Shown: piece after piece, positions 17,570 to 26,086 of the stretch
Numbering within the stretch: position 1 is the stretch's first letter
Layout: the number at the start of each line of letters is the position of its first letter
NCBI RefSeq assembly: GCF_002797445.1
Contig: NZ_PGEP01000001.1
Span: 1,611,001-1,675,000, forward strand
Length of the DNA stretch: 64,000 nucleotides
Direction: 5' to 3'
Origin: Acidovorax sp. 69
GTDB taxonomy: Bacteria > Pseudomonadota > Gammaproteobacteria > Burkholderiales > Burkholderiaceae_C
Notes under the pieces: generated by a model
The model's database searches: none
Seen by the model: the letters and a program-made list of their open reading frames with translations, nothing else
Told to the model about the DNA's origin: nothing
Program-made: the position numbers and the translations under genes

Positions 17570-18730
17570 TCAGTGGGCAGCGGCAGTGCTGGCCACTTCA
17601 GCCACCGTCGTTGGGAGAAATCGCTCAATGGCAAACGCCGCAATCGGCGTGGTGCTGCGGCCGTCGAGCGCCAGCTCGGCCAGCACCTCGCCCACGCCGG
17701 GGCCGATCTGAAAGCCCGCACCGGCAAAGCCAAAGCCGTGGATCAGGCCGGGCGTGGTGTGGCTCTTGCCCAGCACGGGCTGGCGGTCGGGCAAGTAGCC
17801 CTCGGTGCCGCTCCAGGTGCGAATGAAGTGTGCGTTTTTGAGCTGCGGCAGCAGCTCTACCGCCTGCACTGCCAATGTGGCGATGGCGCTGCGCTCCGAG
17901 CGGGCGCGGTCGGCATCCAGTGCCACACCGGCGCCACCGCCCAGCACCAGGTTGCCGCGTGCCACCTGGCGGCAGTAGATGCCGCCACCTTCCACGCCCA
18001 GGCTCCAATGCATGAAAAAGGGCAAGGGCTCGGTCACCGCCATGGCGGGGTGGCCCGAGTGGATGGGCACTGCCTCGCCAAACTGCGCCGCCAGCGCACC
18101 GGCCCAGGCGCCCGCGCAGTTGATGAGTACCGGGGCGCGCACGGTCACGGCGGTGCCAGAGCGCACGGTGAACAGCTTGCCGTCGTGCTCCACCGACGTC
18201 ATCGGTGTGCGCTCCAGAATCTGCGCGCCCGCGCGCCGTGCGGCCAGTGCGAACGCGGGCGACACCAGGCGCGGGTTGGCTTGGCCGTCATCGGGGCATA
18301 GCGACCCGCCCATCGCACGCCCGCCCAGCCACGGGCAGCGCTCGCGCAGGGTGGCGCCAGAAATCAGTTGAATGCCCAGGTCGAAGTCGCGGCTCACCTC
18401 CGCATACTTTTCCAGCGAAGCCATGTCCGCCTCGCTGCGGCCGATCTTGAAGTGCCCGCTGCGCTGGTATTCGCCATCGGTGCCAATCAGCGCGGGCAGA
18501 TTGGCCCATACCTGGTGCGCGCGCTGCGCCAGCGGCAGCTGGCTCACAGGGCGCCCCTGGCGGCGCACGCCGCCGTAGTTCACGCCGCTGGAGCGGGAGC
18601 CACACAGGTCGCGCTCCAGCAGCACCACGCTGACGCCCTTGCGGCGCAACGCCAGCGCGGCCGATGCGCCCATGATGCCACCGCCCACGATGGCGACGTC
18701 GGTGTCTATCACTCGGGTGCTGGTGGTCAT
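17570..18730 (-). CDS. FAD-dependent amine/amino-acid oxidase, HcnC/opine-oxidase beta-subunit-like
   Basis: This 386-residue DadA-type flavoprotein has a dinucleotide-binding motif at the N-terminus (VDTDVAIVGGGIMGAS) and the C-terminal FAD segment near GLIHGFGFAGAGFQIGP. The family removes hydride from secondary amines or amino acids (glycine, D-amino acids, opines, proline). Its start overlaps the stop of the HcnB-like gene by ATGA, so the two are translationally coupled and probably form one complex. Exact substrate cannot be read; octopine/nopaline-like compounds or hydroxyproline isomers are options. Confidence 0.87.
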   Translation of the reverse strand: MTTSTRVIDTDVAIVGGGIMGASAALALRRKGVSVVLLERDLCGSRSSGVNYGGVRRQGRPVSQLPLAQRAHQVWANLPALIGTDGEYQRSGHFKIGRSEADMASLEKYAEVSRDFDLGIQLISGATLRERCPWLGGRAMGGSLCPDDGQANPRLVSPAFALAARRAGAQILERTPMTSVEHDGKLFTVRSGTAVTVRAPVLINCAGAWAGALAAQFGEAVPIHSGHPAMAVTEPLPFFMHWSLGVEGGGIYCRQVARGNLVLGGGAGVALDADRARSERSAIATLAVQAVELLPQLKNAHFIRTWSGTEGYLPDRQPVLGKSHTTPGLIHGFGFAGAGFQIGPGVGEVLAELALDGRSTTPIAAFAIERFLPTTVAEVASTAAAH

Positions 18731-20151
18731 GCGGTGTGCTCCGCCGTGGCGCTGGCAGCGCCAGCGGCCTGGGCCTGCAGATGGATCGGAATCGGCTTGA
18801 TGGGTGCTTGCCCGCGCAGGCGTCCCACCAGCTCCACCGGCTTGCCCGTCGCCTGGGCCAGGATCTCAGCCGCAGCCACGCCGCACATGCGGCCCTGGCA
18901 GCGGCCCATGCCCACGCGGGTCAGGGCTTTCAGGCGGTTCATTTCGTCGGCCCCGGCGTCGCGCGCGCAGGCGCGCAGCTCACCGGCTGTGATGTTCTCG
19001 CAGCGGCACACCACCAACGCATCGGGCGCGTTGACGGCCCAGTCGGTGGGGAAGGGGAAGGCGCGCTCCAGCCCTTGTCTGAAAGGCATGAGCTTCGTCA
19101 GCTTGCTTTCCAACTCCGCAGCGCGTGCGGCATCGACCTTCACCCCGTGGTCGGCCAGCAGCGCCAGCGCGGCGCGCTCGCCCGCCCATTCAGCGGCGTC
19201 CGCGCCCATGATGCCCGCACCATCGCCCGCCAGGTACACGCCTGGCACGCTGGTGCGGCCTGCGCTGTCGCGCTCGGGCAGTTGGGCGCGGTGCATGGGG
19301 GCCCAGGCAAAGCGGCAGCCCAGCAGGTCGGCCAGTTGGGTTTCGGACCGCAGGGCATAGCCAAAGCCCACGGCGTCGCAGGGCACGCTGTGCTCACTCC
19401 GGCCGTCGCTCCATACCACGGCGTTCACCCGTGTTTCGCCCTCCACACGCACGGGCCGCACGCCGGTGTGCACGGCCACGCCATGGGCACGCAGCCAGCC
19501 CACGTAGTACAGGCCCTTGGCCAGCACGGAAGGCTGGGTCAGCATGCCGGGCAGGGCGGCCAGCTGGTCGGCAAAGCGGGCGGTGTCGAGCACCGCCGCC
19601 ACCTTCACACCCGCCTGTGCGCCTGCCTTGGCGTATTGGTACGCCACCAGGTACAGCAGCGGCCCGGTGCCCATCAGCACCACGTTACGGCCAATGGTGC
19701 AGCCCTGAAACTTCAGCGCCACCTGCGCGCCGCCCAGTGTGTAGACCCCTGGAAGTGTCCAGCCCGGCACGGGCAGCACGCGGTCGGTGGCGCCGCTGGC
19801 CACGATGAGCTGGCCGTAGGGCACCGTGCGCGTGGTCTGCGTGGGGCCGTGCAGCACGTCAAGCTGGCCGCCCTGGGCGTTCCATACCAGGCTGTTGGGT
19901 TGATAGTCGATGTGCGCGTACAGACCATCCAACGTGCTGTGCAGCGCTGTGGCGCGGTGGGCCTCGGTGCCGTACAGCGTTTGCGCGCTGCGTGCAAAGT
20001 GGGCGGGCGGGCGGCGGTAGATTTGCCCGCCGCCGCGTGCAGATTCGTCCATTACCACAGGCCGCACGCCATGCGCCACCAGGGTTTGCGCGGCGCGAAT
20101 GCCTGCGGGGCCTGCGCCCACGATCACGGGTTGCAAGGTGGGGGCGATCAT
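18727..20151 (-). CDS. FAD/NAD-binding oxidoreductase subunit with BFD-type [2Fe-2S] domain, HcnB/OoxA-like
   Basis: This 474-residue protein has an N-terminal FAD motif (PVIVGAGPAGIRAA), a second dinucleotide site and a C-terminal BFD-like domain with CRCEN and the closing CQGRMCG cysteines that bind [2Fe-2S]. This is the alpha subunit of opine oxidase/HCN-synthase-type dehydrogenases. ATG 20151 overlaps the stop of the upstream ferredoxin-like gene (ATGA). The open frame extends further upstream but that part reads as the neighbour's out-of-frame sequence. It passes electrons from the flavin subunit to the iron-sulfur centres. Confidence 0.88.
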   Translation of the reverse strand: MIAPTLQPVIVGAGPAGIRAAQTLVAHGVRPVVMDESARGGGQIYRRPPAHFARSAQTLYGTEAHRATALHSTLDGLYAHIDYQPNSLVWNAQGGQLDVLHGPTQTTRTVPYGQLIVASGATDRVLPVPGWTLPGVYTLGGAQVALKFQGCTIGRNVVLMGTGPLLYLVAYQYAKAGAQAGVKVAAVLDTARFADQLAALPGMLTQPSVLAKGLYYVGWLRAHGVAVHTGVRPVRVEGETRVNAVVWSDGRSEHSVPCDAVGFGYALRSETQLADLLGCRFAWAPMHRAQLPERDSAGRTSVPGVYLAGDGAGIMGADAAEWAGERAALALLADHGVKVDAARAAELESKLTKLMPFRQGLERAFPFPTDWAVNAPDALVVCRCENITAGELRACARDAGADEMNRLKALTRVGMGRCQGRMCGVAAAEILAQATGKPVELVGRLRGQAPIKPIPIHLQAQAAGAASATAEHTA

Positions 20152-20459
20152 TCGGCCCCTCCGGTAGTCAGCTGCATGCCCGCCTGGATGAAGGTGGCGC
20201 AAGACCGCAGGCGTTCGCCCGTGGCAGTCATCACCCAGCAGTCCTGGCACGCGCCCATCAGGCAAAAGCCTGCGCGCGGCTCGTGGCTGAACTCGTTGCG
20301 GCGCAACTGGGCGCGGTGGGTGAGGATGGCCGTGAGCACCGTGTCGCCTTCGAGCGCCGTGGCGGGCTCGCCGTCGAGCACGAAGGGCACGGGCGCGCGG
20401 TCCTTTTCGGCCACGCGATGGAGCAAGGGTTGGCGGTAACTCATGGTTGCGGTGCTCAT
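20148..20459 (-). CDS. Small (2Fe-2S) ferredoxin-like subunit, HcnA/OoxC-like
   Basis: This 103-residue protein has a 2Fe-2S motif, CLMGACQDC followed by a fourth Cys in RLRSCAT, typical of the gamma subunit of HcnABC/opine oxidases. Its start codon directly abuts the stop of the permease gene (no spacer); a second ATG at 20444 is possible. Its stop overlaps the HcnB-like start by ATGA. It should complete the three-subunit membrane-associated dehydrogenase. Confidence 0.86.
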   Translation of the reverse strand: MSTATMSYRQPLLHRVAEKDRAPVPFVLDGEPATALEGDTVLTAILTHRAQLRRNEFSHEPRAGFCLMGACQDCWVMTATGERLRSCATFIQAGMQLTTGGAE

Positions 20460-21263
20460 TTATTTCCGACCTACCAAGACGCGGTCGAGCCCGTACACCC
20501 GGTCCAACACCACCATGGCGCAGGCAGTCAAGGCCACCATGAGTGCCGACACGGCCGCCATCAAGGGGTCAATCGACTCGGTGGCGTACATGTACATGCG
20601 CACCGGCAGCGTCACCGTGCTGGGCGAGGTGACAAAGATCGACATGGTCACTTCGTCAAAGCTGTTGATGAAGGCCAGCATCCAACCACCGGTCACGCCG
20701 GGCAAGATCATCGGCAGCGTGATGCGCGTGAATACCGTGGCCTGGCTGGCGCCCAGCGACAGGGCTGCGTGCTCGGCACTGCGGTCAAACCCCACCAGCG
20801 CCGCCACCACCAGCCGCAGCGTGTAGGGCGTGACGATGAGCGCATGCGCAAACACCAGCCAGCCAAAGCTGCCGGTGCCCCCCAGCAGCGCAAACAGCCG
20901 CAGCAGGGCCACGCCCAGCACCAGGTGCGGAATGATCAGTGGCGACAAAAACAAGCCATTGAGAAAGCCGCGCCCCGCAAACTCGTAGCGCGTGATGGCA
21001 ATGCCCGCAGGCACGGCCAGCACCGTGGCCAGCGTGGCCGACGCCAGGGCCAGCCACAGGCTGTTCCAGAACGACTGCATGAAGTCCGAATGCTCGAACA
21101 CCGCCTTGAACCAGCGCAGCGAGAACTCGGTGGTGGGCAGCGTCAGCGTGTTGTGCGGCGTGAATGCCACGATGCACACCACCAGCAGCGGGGCGAGCAT
21201 GAAGGTGATGACCAACGCGTTGAACGCGAGGGCGAGGGGGCCGTTTTTTTGCATCGTGCTCAC
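20460..21263 (-). CDS. ABC transporter permease, PotC-like
   Basis: This 267-residue protein has about six hydrophobic helices and the inner-membrane permease EAA-type loop (AALSLGASQATVFTRITLP), which docks the ATPase. It is the second permease of the polyamine/opine-type importer. The start overlaps the stop of the first permease by 4 bases (ATGA). Confidence 0.9.
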   Translation of the reverse strand: MSTMQKNGPLALAFNALVITFMLAPLLVVCIVAFTPHNTLTLPTTEFSLRWFKAVFEHSDFMQSFWNSLWLALASATLATVLAVPAGIAITRYEFAGRGFLNGLFLSPLIIPHLVLGVALLRLFALLGGTGSFGWLVFAHALIVTPYTLRLVVAALVGFDRSAEHAALSLGASQATVFTRITLPMILPGVTGGWMLAFINSFDEVTMSIFVTSPSTVTLPVRMYMYATESIDPLMAAVSALMVALTACAMVVLDRVYGLDRVLVGRK

Positions 21264-22132
21264 CCGAGAGATTTTTTGTAGCGGCCCTCAACCAAGCGGT
21301 TGTAGCTCAGCATGACCACGAGGTTGGCCACCAGCAGCGTCAGCGCAATCGCTGCGCCCAGGGGCCAGTTCAGCTCGTGCAGGTACTCGTCGTACACCAC
21401 CGTGGCCACCATCTTCAGCCGCCGCCCGCCCAGCAGGCCGGGGATGGCAAACGAGCTAGCCGCGAGCCCAAACACGATCAGGCTGCCCGACAAAATGCCC
21501 GGCAGCACCTGCGGCAACACAATGCGCCGCAGCGTGGTCAACGGAGTGGCTTGCAGCGACAGCGCCGCGTTCTCGACACCAGGGTCCAGCTTCTGCAGTG
21601 AGGTCCACACGGGGATCACCATGAACGGCAGCATCACATGCACCAGTGCAATCACAACAGCGATCTCTGTGTAGAGCATCTTCACCGGGCCAAATCCCAG
21701 CAGCCCGAATAGCCCGTTCACCAGCCCCTCCGGCCCCAGCAGCATGCTCCAGCCAAAGGCGCGCACCACCACCGACACCAGCAGCGGTGCCAGCACCACC
21801 AGCAGCAAGATAGAGCGCCACGGGCTGCCCATGCGGCTCAAAATGTAGGCCTGCGGCGCGCCAATGGCCACGCAGATCAGCGTGACCAGCCCGGCAATCC
21901 AGAACGTGCGCCAGAAGATGGCGTGGTAGTACGAATCGGTGAACACATGCGCGTAATGCACCAGCGTGAACTCGCCCGCCTTCACCCCCGTGGCCGGGTC
22001 GAACGCGTTGAACGACAGCACTGCCGTGAGCGCCAGCGGCACCAGCAGCAGCACCGTGAACAGCGCCAGTGCCGGGGCCGAAAGCCACCAGGGCGCCGCC
22101 TTTTTGTGCAGCAAGGTGGTGGCCAGGCTCAT
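21260..22132 (-). CDS. ABC transporter permease, PotB-like
   Basis: This 290-residue protein has about six transmembrane helices and an EAA loop (AALSLQATPLTTLRRIVLP). It is the first permease of the importer. The start overlaps the ATPase stop by ATGA, as do most junctions in this operon, suggesting stoichiometric coupled translation. Confidence 0.9.
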   Translation of the reverse strand: MSLATTLLHKKAAPWWLSAPALALFTVLLLVPLALTAVLSFNAFDPATGVKAGEFTLVHYAHVFTDSYYHAIFWRTFWIAGLVTLICVAIGAPQAYILSRMGSPWRSILLLVVLAPLLVSVVVRAFGWSMLLGPEGLVNGLFGLLGFGPVKMLYTEIAVVIALVHVMLPFMVIPVWTSLQKLDPGVENAALSLQATPLTTLRRIVLPQVLPGILSGSLIVFGLAASSFAIPGLLGGRRLKMVATVVYDEYLHELNWPLGAAIALTLLVANLVVMLSYNRLVEGRYKKSLG

Positions 22133-23238
22133 GGCGCCACCTCGGCGGCGATGTCCTCCGCTTCCAGCTCGGCCATCGCTGTTTCATCGGCAGGCAATAA
22201 GCGCATGCAGTGGTCGGGCCAGTCCACGCCCGTGCGTTCGCCTTCGGCCAGGTCGGGGCGGCCATCGTTGGGCGTCAGCACCATCAGGTCGCCCACGGGC
22301 GTGCCGATGCGGTACAGCCACTGGCTGCCCAAAAAGAAGCGCTCGCACACCTGGCCATCCAGGCGGCCCTGCACGGCGGGCACCAGTTGCACTTTTTCAG
22401 GCCGCACGCTCAGCAGCACGGCGGCACCGGGGCGAAAGCGCTGGCCCGCCACCGCCACAGTCAGCCCGCCCACGGCCACATGCGTGTGCATGCCGCCAGC
22501 GGTGGTGACCTTGCCCGGCAGCAGGTTGGCCTTGCCCACAAAGGTCGAGATAAAGCGCGTGCGCGGGTGCTCGTACACGCGGTGCGGGTGGTCGATCTGC
22601 GTGGCGCGGCCGGCCTCCATCACCACCACGCGGTCGCTGATGGACATGGCCTCGCTCTGGTCGTGCGTGACCATGATGGTGGTGGTGCCCACCTTGCGCT
22701 GAATCTGTCGCAGCTCAAACTGCATTTCTTCGCGCAGCTTTGCGTCGAGGTTGGACAAGGGCTCGTCCAGCAGCAGCACGGGCGGCTCGATCACCAGCGC
22801 GCGGGCCAAGGCTACCCGCTGACGCTGCCCGCCCGAAAGCTCGCGGGGGTAGCGCGTGGCGTGCGCCTCCAGGTGCACCAGCGACAGCGCCTGGGCCACG
22901 CGCTCGGCACGCTCTGCCTTGGGCACCTTGCGCATCTCTAGCCCAAAGCTCACGTTGGCCGCCACCGTCATGTGCGGGAACAGCGCATAGCTTTGGAACA
23001 CGATGCCCAGCCCGCGCGTATTGGCCTTGGCGTGGGTGATGTCCTTGCCATCCAGCTCAATCCGCCCGCTGGTCACCGCCTCAAACCCCGCCACCATCTG
23101 CAGCGTGGTCGTCTTGCCGCAGCCCGAGGGCCCCAGCAGCGACACAAATTCACCCTTTTGCACCGTGAGGTTCATGGCCTGCACCGCGCAGGTGCTGCCA
23201 TAGAACTTGGTCACATCCGTGAGCTTGAGAAACGACAT
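22129..23238 (-). CDS. ABC transporter ATP-binding protein, PotA-like
   Basis: This 369-residue ATPase has Walker A GPSGCGKTT, signature LSGGQRQRVALARAL, Walker B VLLLDEPLSNLD, the switch His in MVTHDQSEA and a C-terminal TOBE-type domain. It powers import of the substrate bound by the 16446-17516 protein. ATG 23238 (MSFLKLTDV) is chosen because family similarity begins there; the frame continues upstream through the promoter region without conserved sequence. It is the first gene of the seven-gene operon. Confidence 0.92.
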   Translation of the reverse strand: MSFLKLTDVTKFYGSTCAVQAMNLTVQKGEFVSLLGPSGCGKTTTLQMVAGFEAVTSGRIELDGKDITHAKANTRGLGIVFQSYALFPHMTVAANVSFGLEMRKVPKAERAERVAQALSLVHLEAHATRYPRELSGGQRQRVALARALVIEPPVLLLDEPLSNLDAKLREEMQFELRQIQRKVGTTTIMVTHDQSEAMSISDRVVVMEAGRATQIDHPHRVYEHPRTRFISTFVGKANLLPGKVTTAGGMHTHVAVGGLTVAVAGQRFRPGAAVLLSVRPEKVQLVPAVQGRLDGQVCERFFLGSQWLYRIGTPVGDLMVLTPNDGRPDLAEGERTGVDWPDHCMRLLPADETAMAELEAEDIAAEVAP

Positions 23239-23337
23239 GGCGAAAGCCTTTCCGGTGGGGCCACTGCACGGCTTGCCTTGAGGGCTGCGCGTGCCACCTG
23301 CTGTGGAGTTGCATGGAGGGGCTGCGCGCCTGTGGGG

Positions 23338-23366
23338 GGTGTTTGCACCGGGGTGGTGCAAACACC
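23338..23366. promoter_or_regulatory. Perfect 12-bp inverted repeat in the potA-iclR divergent region
   Basis: GGTGTTTGCACC, ggggt, GGTGCAAACACC. It is 100 bp upstream of the potA-like start and has no T-run after it, so an operator (IclR or another regulator) is more likely than a terminator. Confidence 0.5.
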
Positions 23367-23392
23367 GCACAAAGGTTGAAGCAGCTACTGGT

Positions 23393-23414
23393 TTCAATTG
23401 AATCTATTGCAATA
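23393..23414. promoter_or_regulatory. Two adjacent 10-bp palindromes, candidate IclR operator
   Basis: TTCAATTGAA (23393-23402) and TATTGCAATA (23405-23414) are both perfect palindromes, 2 bases apart, in an AT-rich stretch of a GC-rich genome. IclR-family operators are commonly short palindromes between divergent genes. Confidence 0.45.
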
Positions 23415-23457
23415 AACAAACCAGAACGCTTCGGGTATTCCACTAAACGAAAGTTTT

Positions 23458-23478
23458 ATTGAATTTATTCCGTTCAAT
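23458..23478. promoter_or_regulatory. ATTGAA-9-TTCAAT dyad before iclR
   Basis: The inverted repeat ATTGAA/TTCAAT with a 9-base spacer lies 49 bp before the IclR start. It repeats the half-site of the 23393 palindrome, which supports a common binding protein. Confidence 0.45.
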
Positions 23479-23526
23479 GAAATATGATGCCTTCAGTTTG
23501 AACAAGCAATTCCACAGGAGCGAGGT

Positions 23527-24411
23527 ATGGAAGCAGCATCAACCGCACCCATCGCTTCAGGCGGCGTACCCCGGGTGTTTGCCGTCATCCGGGCCCTGTC
23601 AGCCTTGCAGGCCGAGGGCGGGCGAGTCACCCAATTGGCGCGTGCCGTGGGCTTGACGCAGGGCACCACGCACCGTTTGCTGCAATCGCTGGTGGCAGAG
23701 GGCATGGTCGAGCAGGACGAGCGCAGCAAGCTCTACCGCCTGAGCATGGACTTTTTTGCCCTGGCTGCTAAGGCCGGCAACCCCGGCGACCTGCGCAGCC
23801 TGTGCCGCCCGGCGCTGCTGCGCCTGTGCGCCAGCCTGGGCGACAGCATCTTTTTGTTGGTGCGCAGCGGGTTCGACGCCGTATGCCTGGACCGCAGCGA
23901 AGGCCCGTTCCCCATCCGCTCCTTCACCGGCGACATCGGCGGCCGCGTGGCCCTGGGCGTGGGGCAGGGCGCGCTGGCCATCCTGGCCTTTTTGCCCGAG
24001 GCCGAGCGCGAAGAGGTCATCCGTTTCAACCTCTCGCGCGTGCGGGAGTACGGTGTGTTTGACGAGGTCTATCTGCGCACCGAGATCGAGCGCGTGCGCC
24101 AGCTGGGCTACGCGGGCCGCAATACCGGCTTGCTCGAAGGCATGGCGGGCGTGGCTGTGCCTATTTGCGACCGCGAAGGGAGGGCTGTGGCGGCGCTGAG
24201 CGTCGGGACCATTTCTGCGCGCCTCAACGATGACCGATTACCGACGGTGGTGGAGTTGCTCAAACGCGAGGCGGCGGCGATGGGGCCGAAGATCAATCCG
24301 TTTGATGCGACGCTGCGGCGGCCGGCGCAGAGCCTGGCGGGATCGCCGCCAGAGCAGAGGGTTGTGCTGCCTGCCGCAGACTTGAGCGCTGGGGTGGACA
24401 GCGCAGATTGA
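23527..24411 (+). CDS. IclR-family transcriptional regulator
   Basis: This 294-residue regulator has an N-terminal winged helix-turn-helix (VTQLARAVGLTQGTTHRLL) and a C-terminal IclR effector domain (DAVCLDRSEGP; GVAVPICDREGRAVAALSVG). AGGAGCGAGGT lies just before the ATG. It is divergent from the transporter/dehydrogenase operon and is its probable local regulator, responding to the imported compound or a product. Several palindromes lie in the shared 288-bp intergenic region. Confidence 0.9.
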   Translation: MEAASTAPIASGGVPRVFAVIRALSALQAEGGRVTQLARAVGLTQGTTHRLLQSLVAEGMVEQDERSKLYRLSMDFFALAAKAGNPGDLRSLCRPALLRLCASLGDSIFLLVRSGFDAVCLDRSEGPFPIRSFTGDIGGRVALGVGQGALAILAFLPEAEREEVIRFNLSRVREYGVFDEVYLRTEIERVRQLGYAGRNTGLLEGMAGVAVPICDREGRAVAALSVGTISARLNDDRLPTVVELLKREAAAMGPKINPFDATLRRPAQSLAGSPPEQRVVLPAADLSAGVDSAD

Positions 24412-24680
24412 AAGGCTGGCGCCCACTGAGGGAGGCGACGTGATGTCACGCTGCATCGCCTAGCCGAGTGCTCCTAGCGCCCGTTGAGTGCCGTCGCCGC
24501 GTGCGCGGCAATGCGCGTTGTGCGTGGAACGCTGTGGCGCAGAAAGTACGGTTCACGCGCACCCTGCCCGTGGATGTAAGTGCCCCTTTATAGTGCGCGC
24601 TCCATGACCGTTTTTCACCGTCACCAGCGCGTCGCGAAGCTTGGTCTACCCTTCATGTTCTTGAAAGCAAAACGGCCACC

Positions 24681-25076
24681 ATGGGTCCTTCACTTCTTCA
24701 GCAAGCCACTCCGGAATACCTGAACCAATGCCGCGCAGCGCAAGCCGCCGAGCAGCAACACTCCCTCGCCAGCACCAACAACTGGGCGCATGTTGACAAG
24801 CCCCAGGCGCACGCTGATTTCGATGCGTTCTACAAAGAACTGGCACCGCTGATCGATGCGAACGATCCTGCGTCGCCAGCGATCCAGACGCTGATGGCCA
24901 AGCACTACGCCATCGCATCGCGCTTCTACGCCCCATCGCGCGATGCATATGTGGGCACGGCGCTGTTCTATGAAGACAACGCGGACATGAAGGCGTTTCA
25001 CAACGGGTATCACCCGCGGATGGTGGAATTTTTGGGGGATGCGGTGTATCGGTATGCGCGGGGAAATTTGAGCTAG
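24681..25076 (+). CDS. Stand-alone TipAS-like antibiotic-recognition domain protein
   Basis: This 131-residue protein has the pattern of the C-terminal drug-binding domain of TipA-type MerR regulators (acidic helices, HYAIASRFY, GTALFYEDNADMKAF, closing VEFLGDAVYRYA). No MerR DNA-binding domain precedes it: the 269 bp upstream hold no helix-turn-helix ORF. It may sequester thiopeptide-like compounds or be a remnant regulator. Confidence in the fold is moderate because the domain is divergent. Confidence 0.7.
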   Translation: MGPSLLQQATPEYLNQCRAAQAAEQQHSLASTNNWAHVDKPQAHADFDAFYKELAPLIDANDPASPAIQTLMAKHYAIASRFYAPSRDAYVGTALFYEDNADMKAFHNGYHPRMVEFLGDAVYRYARGNLS

Positions 25077-25352
25077 ATGGGTGGGCTGCGGGACGGGCTA
25101 GCCGCCCCTACTTTGCGGAGCCGATCTCGTCCCGCGAGCTTGACCGGAGGACAACGTTGCACCCATTGCTGCAGGCGATGTCGGCCCCCTGAATTCATGG
25201 CCTGGGCTACGCAGCGGTCATTCATGCGCTAGTGACTCCTCGGACCCCGTGGCCCGCTTCAAAGCACTGCTGACCTTGCCAGCCAGCCGGTATGGTCATG
25301 ACGCCTGAACGTCCGCTGACCTCGGCCAATTTGGCGTGAACTTACCTGCGGC

Positions 25353-25835
25353 TCAATGAACCCGCAGCACCTCAAACTGCTGCCGGATTGGAGCGACCTG
25401 TATCGACACCTCATCACCCTCGCATTTACCCAGAATGGCCCTGCCCAAAGGAGCTTCGCTGCTGATGACTTGAACGAGCTGAGCGCCGCTGACCAACTTC
25501 ATGCTGCCACCATCCGGGCCGAGGAAGAGCTGGTGCTGCTTGTCGTCGGAATCGATCAGGCAGACCAGCGCGCCGAGCTGAATACCTTGACTGGCGTCGT
25601 AGGGGCGCGGGCGGAATTGGCGCCAATGGGCCATCGCCTGGCGGATGGCTTCGGCGCGCCGAGCTTGGCCGGTGGCCAGGTAGGCGGCTTCGAGTCCCAA
25701 TGTGTCGTATTTGTTTTCTGCGATGTTTTCTTCGTGGGTCGCCGTTTCATGGGCCGCCCGCACTGCCTGTTCGGCTTGCAGAAGGTCTTCGGCGAGCCGT
25801 TCCAGCACCTGCTGCTGCAACAAGAATTTATCCAT
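25353..25835 (-). CDS. GreA/GreB-family transcript cleavage-like factor
   Basis: This 160-residue protein has an N-terminal coiled coil with an acidic tip (HEENIAENKYDTLGLEA), followed by an FKBP-like C-terminal domain ending SEAPLGRAILGKCEGDEVSI, which is the GreA C-terminal pattern. Canonical GreA enters the RNA polymerase secondary channel and stimulates cleavage of backtracked RNA. Sequence divergence suggests a paralogue rather than the housekeeping greA. ATG 25835 is chosen because the conserved coiled coil begins there; the open frame upstream has no recognisable sequence. Confidence 0.8.
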   Translation of the reverse strand: MDKFLLQQQVLERLAEDLLQAEQAVRAAHETATHEENIAENKYDTLGLEAAYLATGQARRAEAIRQAMAHWRQFRPRPYDASQGIQLGALVCLIDSDDKQHQLFLGPDGGSMKLVSGAQLVQVISSEAPLGRAILGKCEGDEVSIQVAPIRQQFEVLRVH

Positions 25836-26023
25836 GATGAAAGGTCGGCATCTCGAACAAGCGAGGGGGTAGGTCTTGATTGCGAAGGGCTCCACCAGCC
25901 TTCGACGCTTCTGTTGGCTGCCGCTTAACTTCAGCGATGGGCGCTGTCCTGTCGCCCATGTCGGTGCTTCGAACGGCAGGGGCCGGCGGATAGTACCCCT
26001 TTGCTCGAGCGAAGCGAGTGTCA

Positions 26024-26039
26024 GCAACCAGCCTGGAGC
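26024..26039 (+). repeat. 16-bp direct repeat, left copy
   Basis: gcaaccagcctggagc is repeated exactly at 29946-29961 in the same orientation. The pair brackets the lower-GC ADP-ribosylglycohydrolase/NrtR block and could mark an insertion or recombination event. Confidence 0.5.
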
Positions 26040-26086
26040 AGCCGCTGACAAGTCAGCCGACTTAAACTAACTCATTGTCAATTAGA

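Noticed and set aside
17570..20459. A hydrogen-cyanide synthase operon (hcnABC)
   Set aside because: The subunits are similar in type, but the co-transcribed importer and IclR regulator point to catabolism of an imported amine; sequence alone does not support cyanide production.
23338..23366. Rho-independent terminator
   Set aside because: The hairpin is perfect but has no T-run on either strand and lies between divergent genes.
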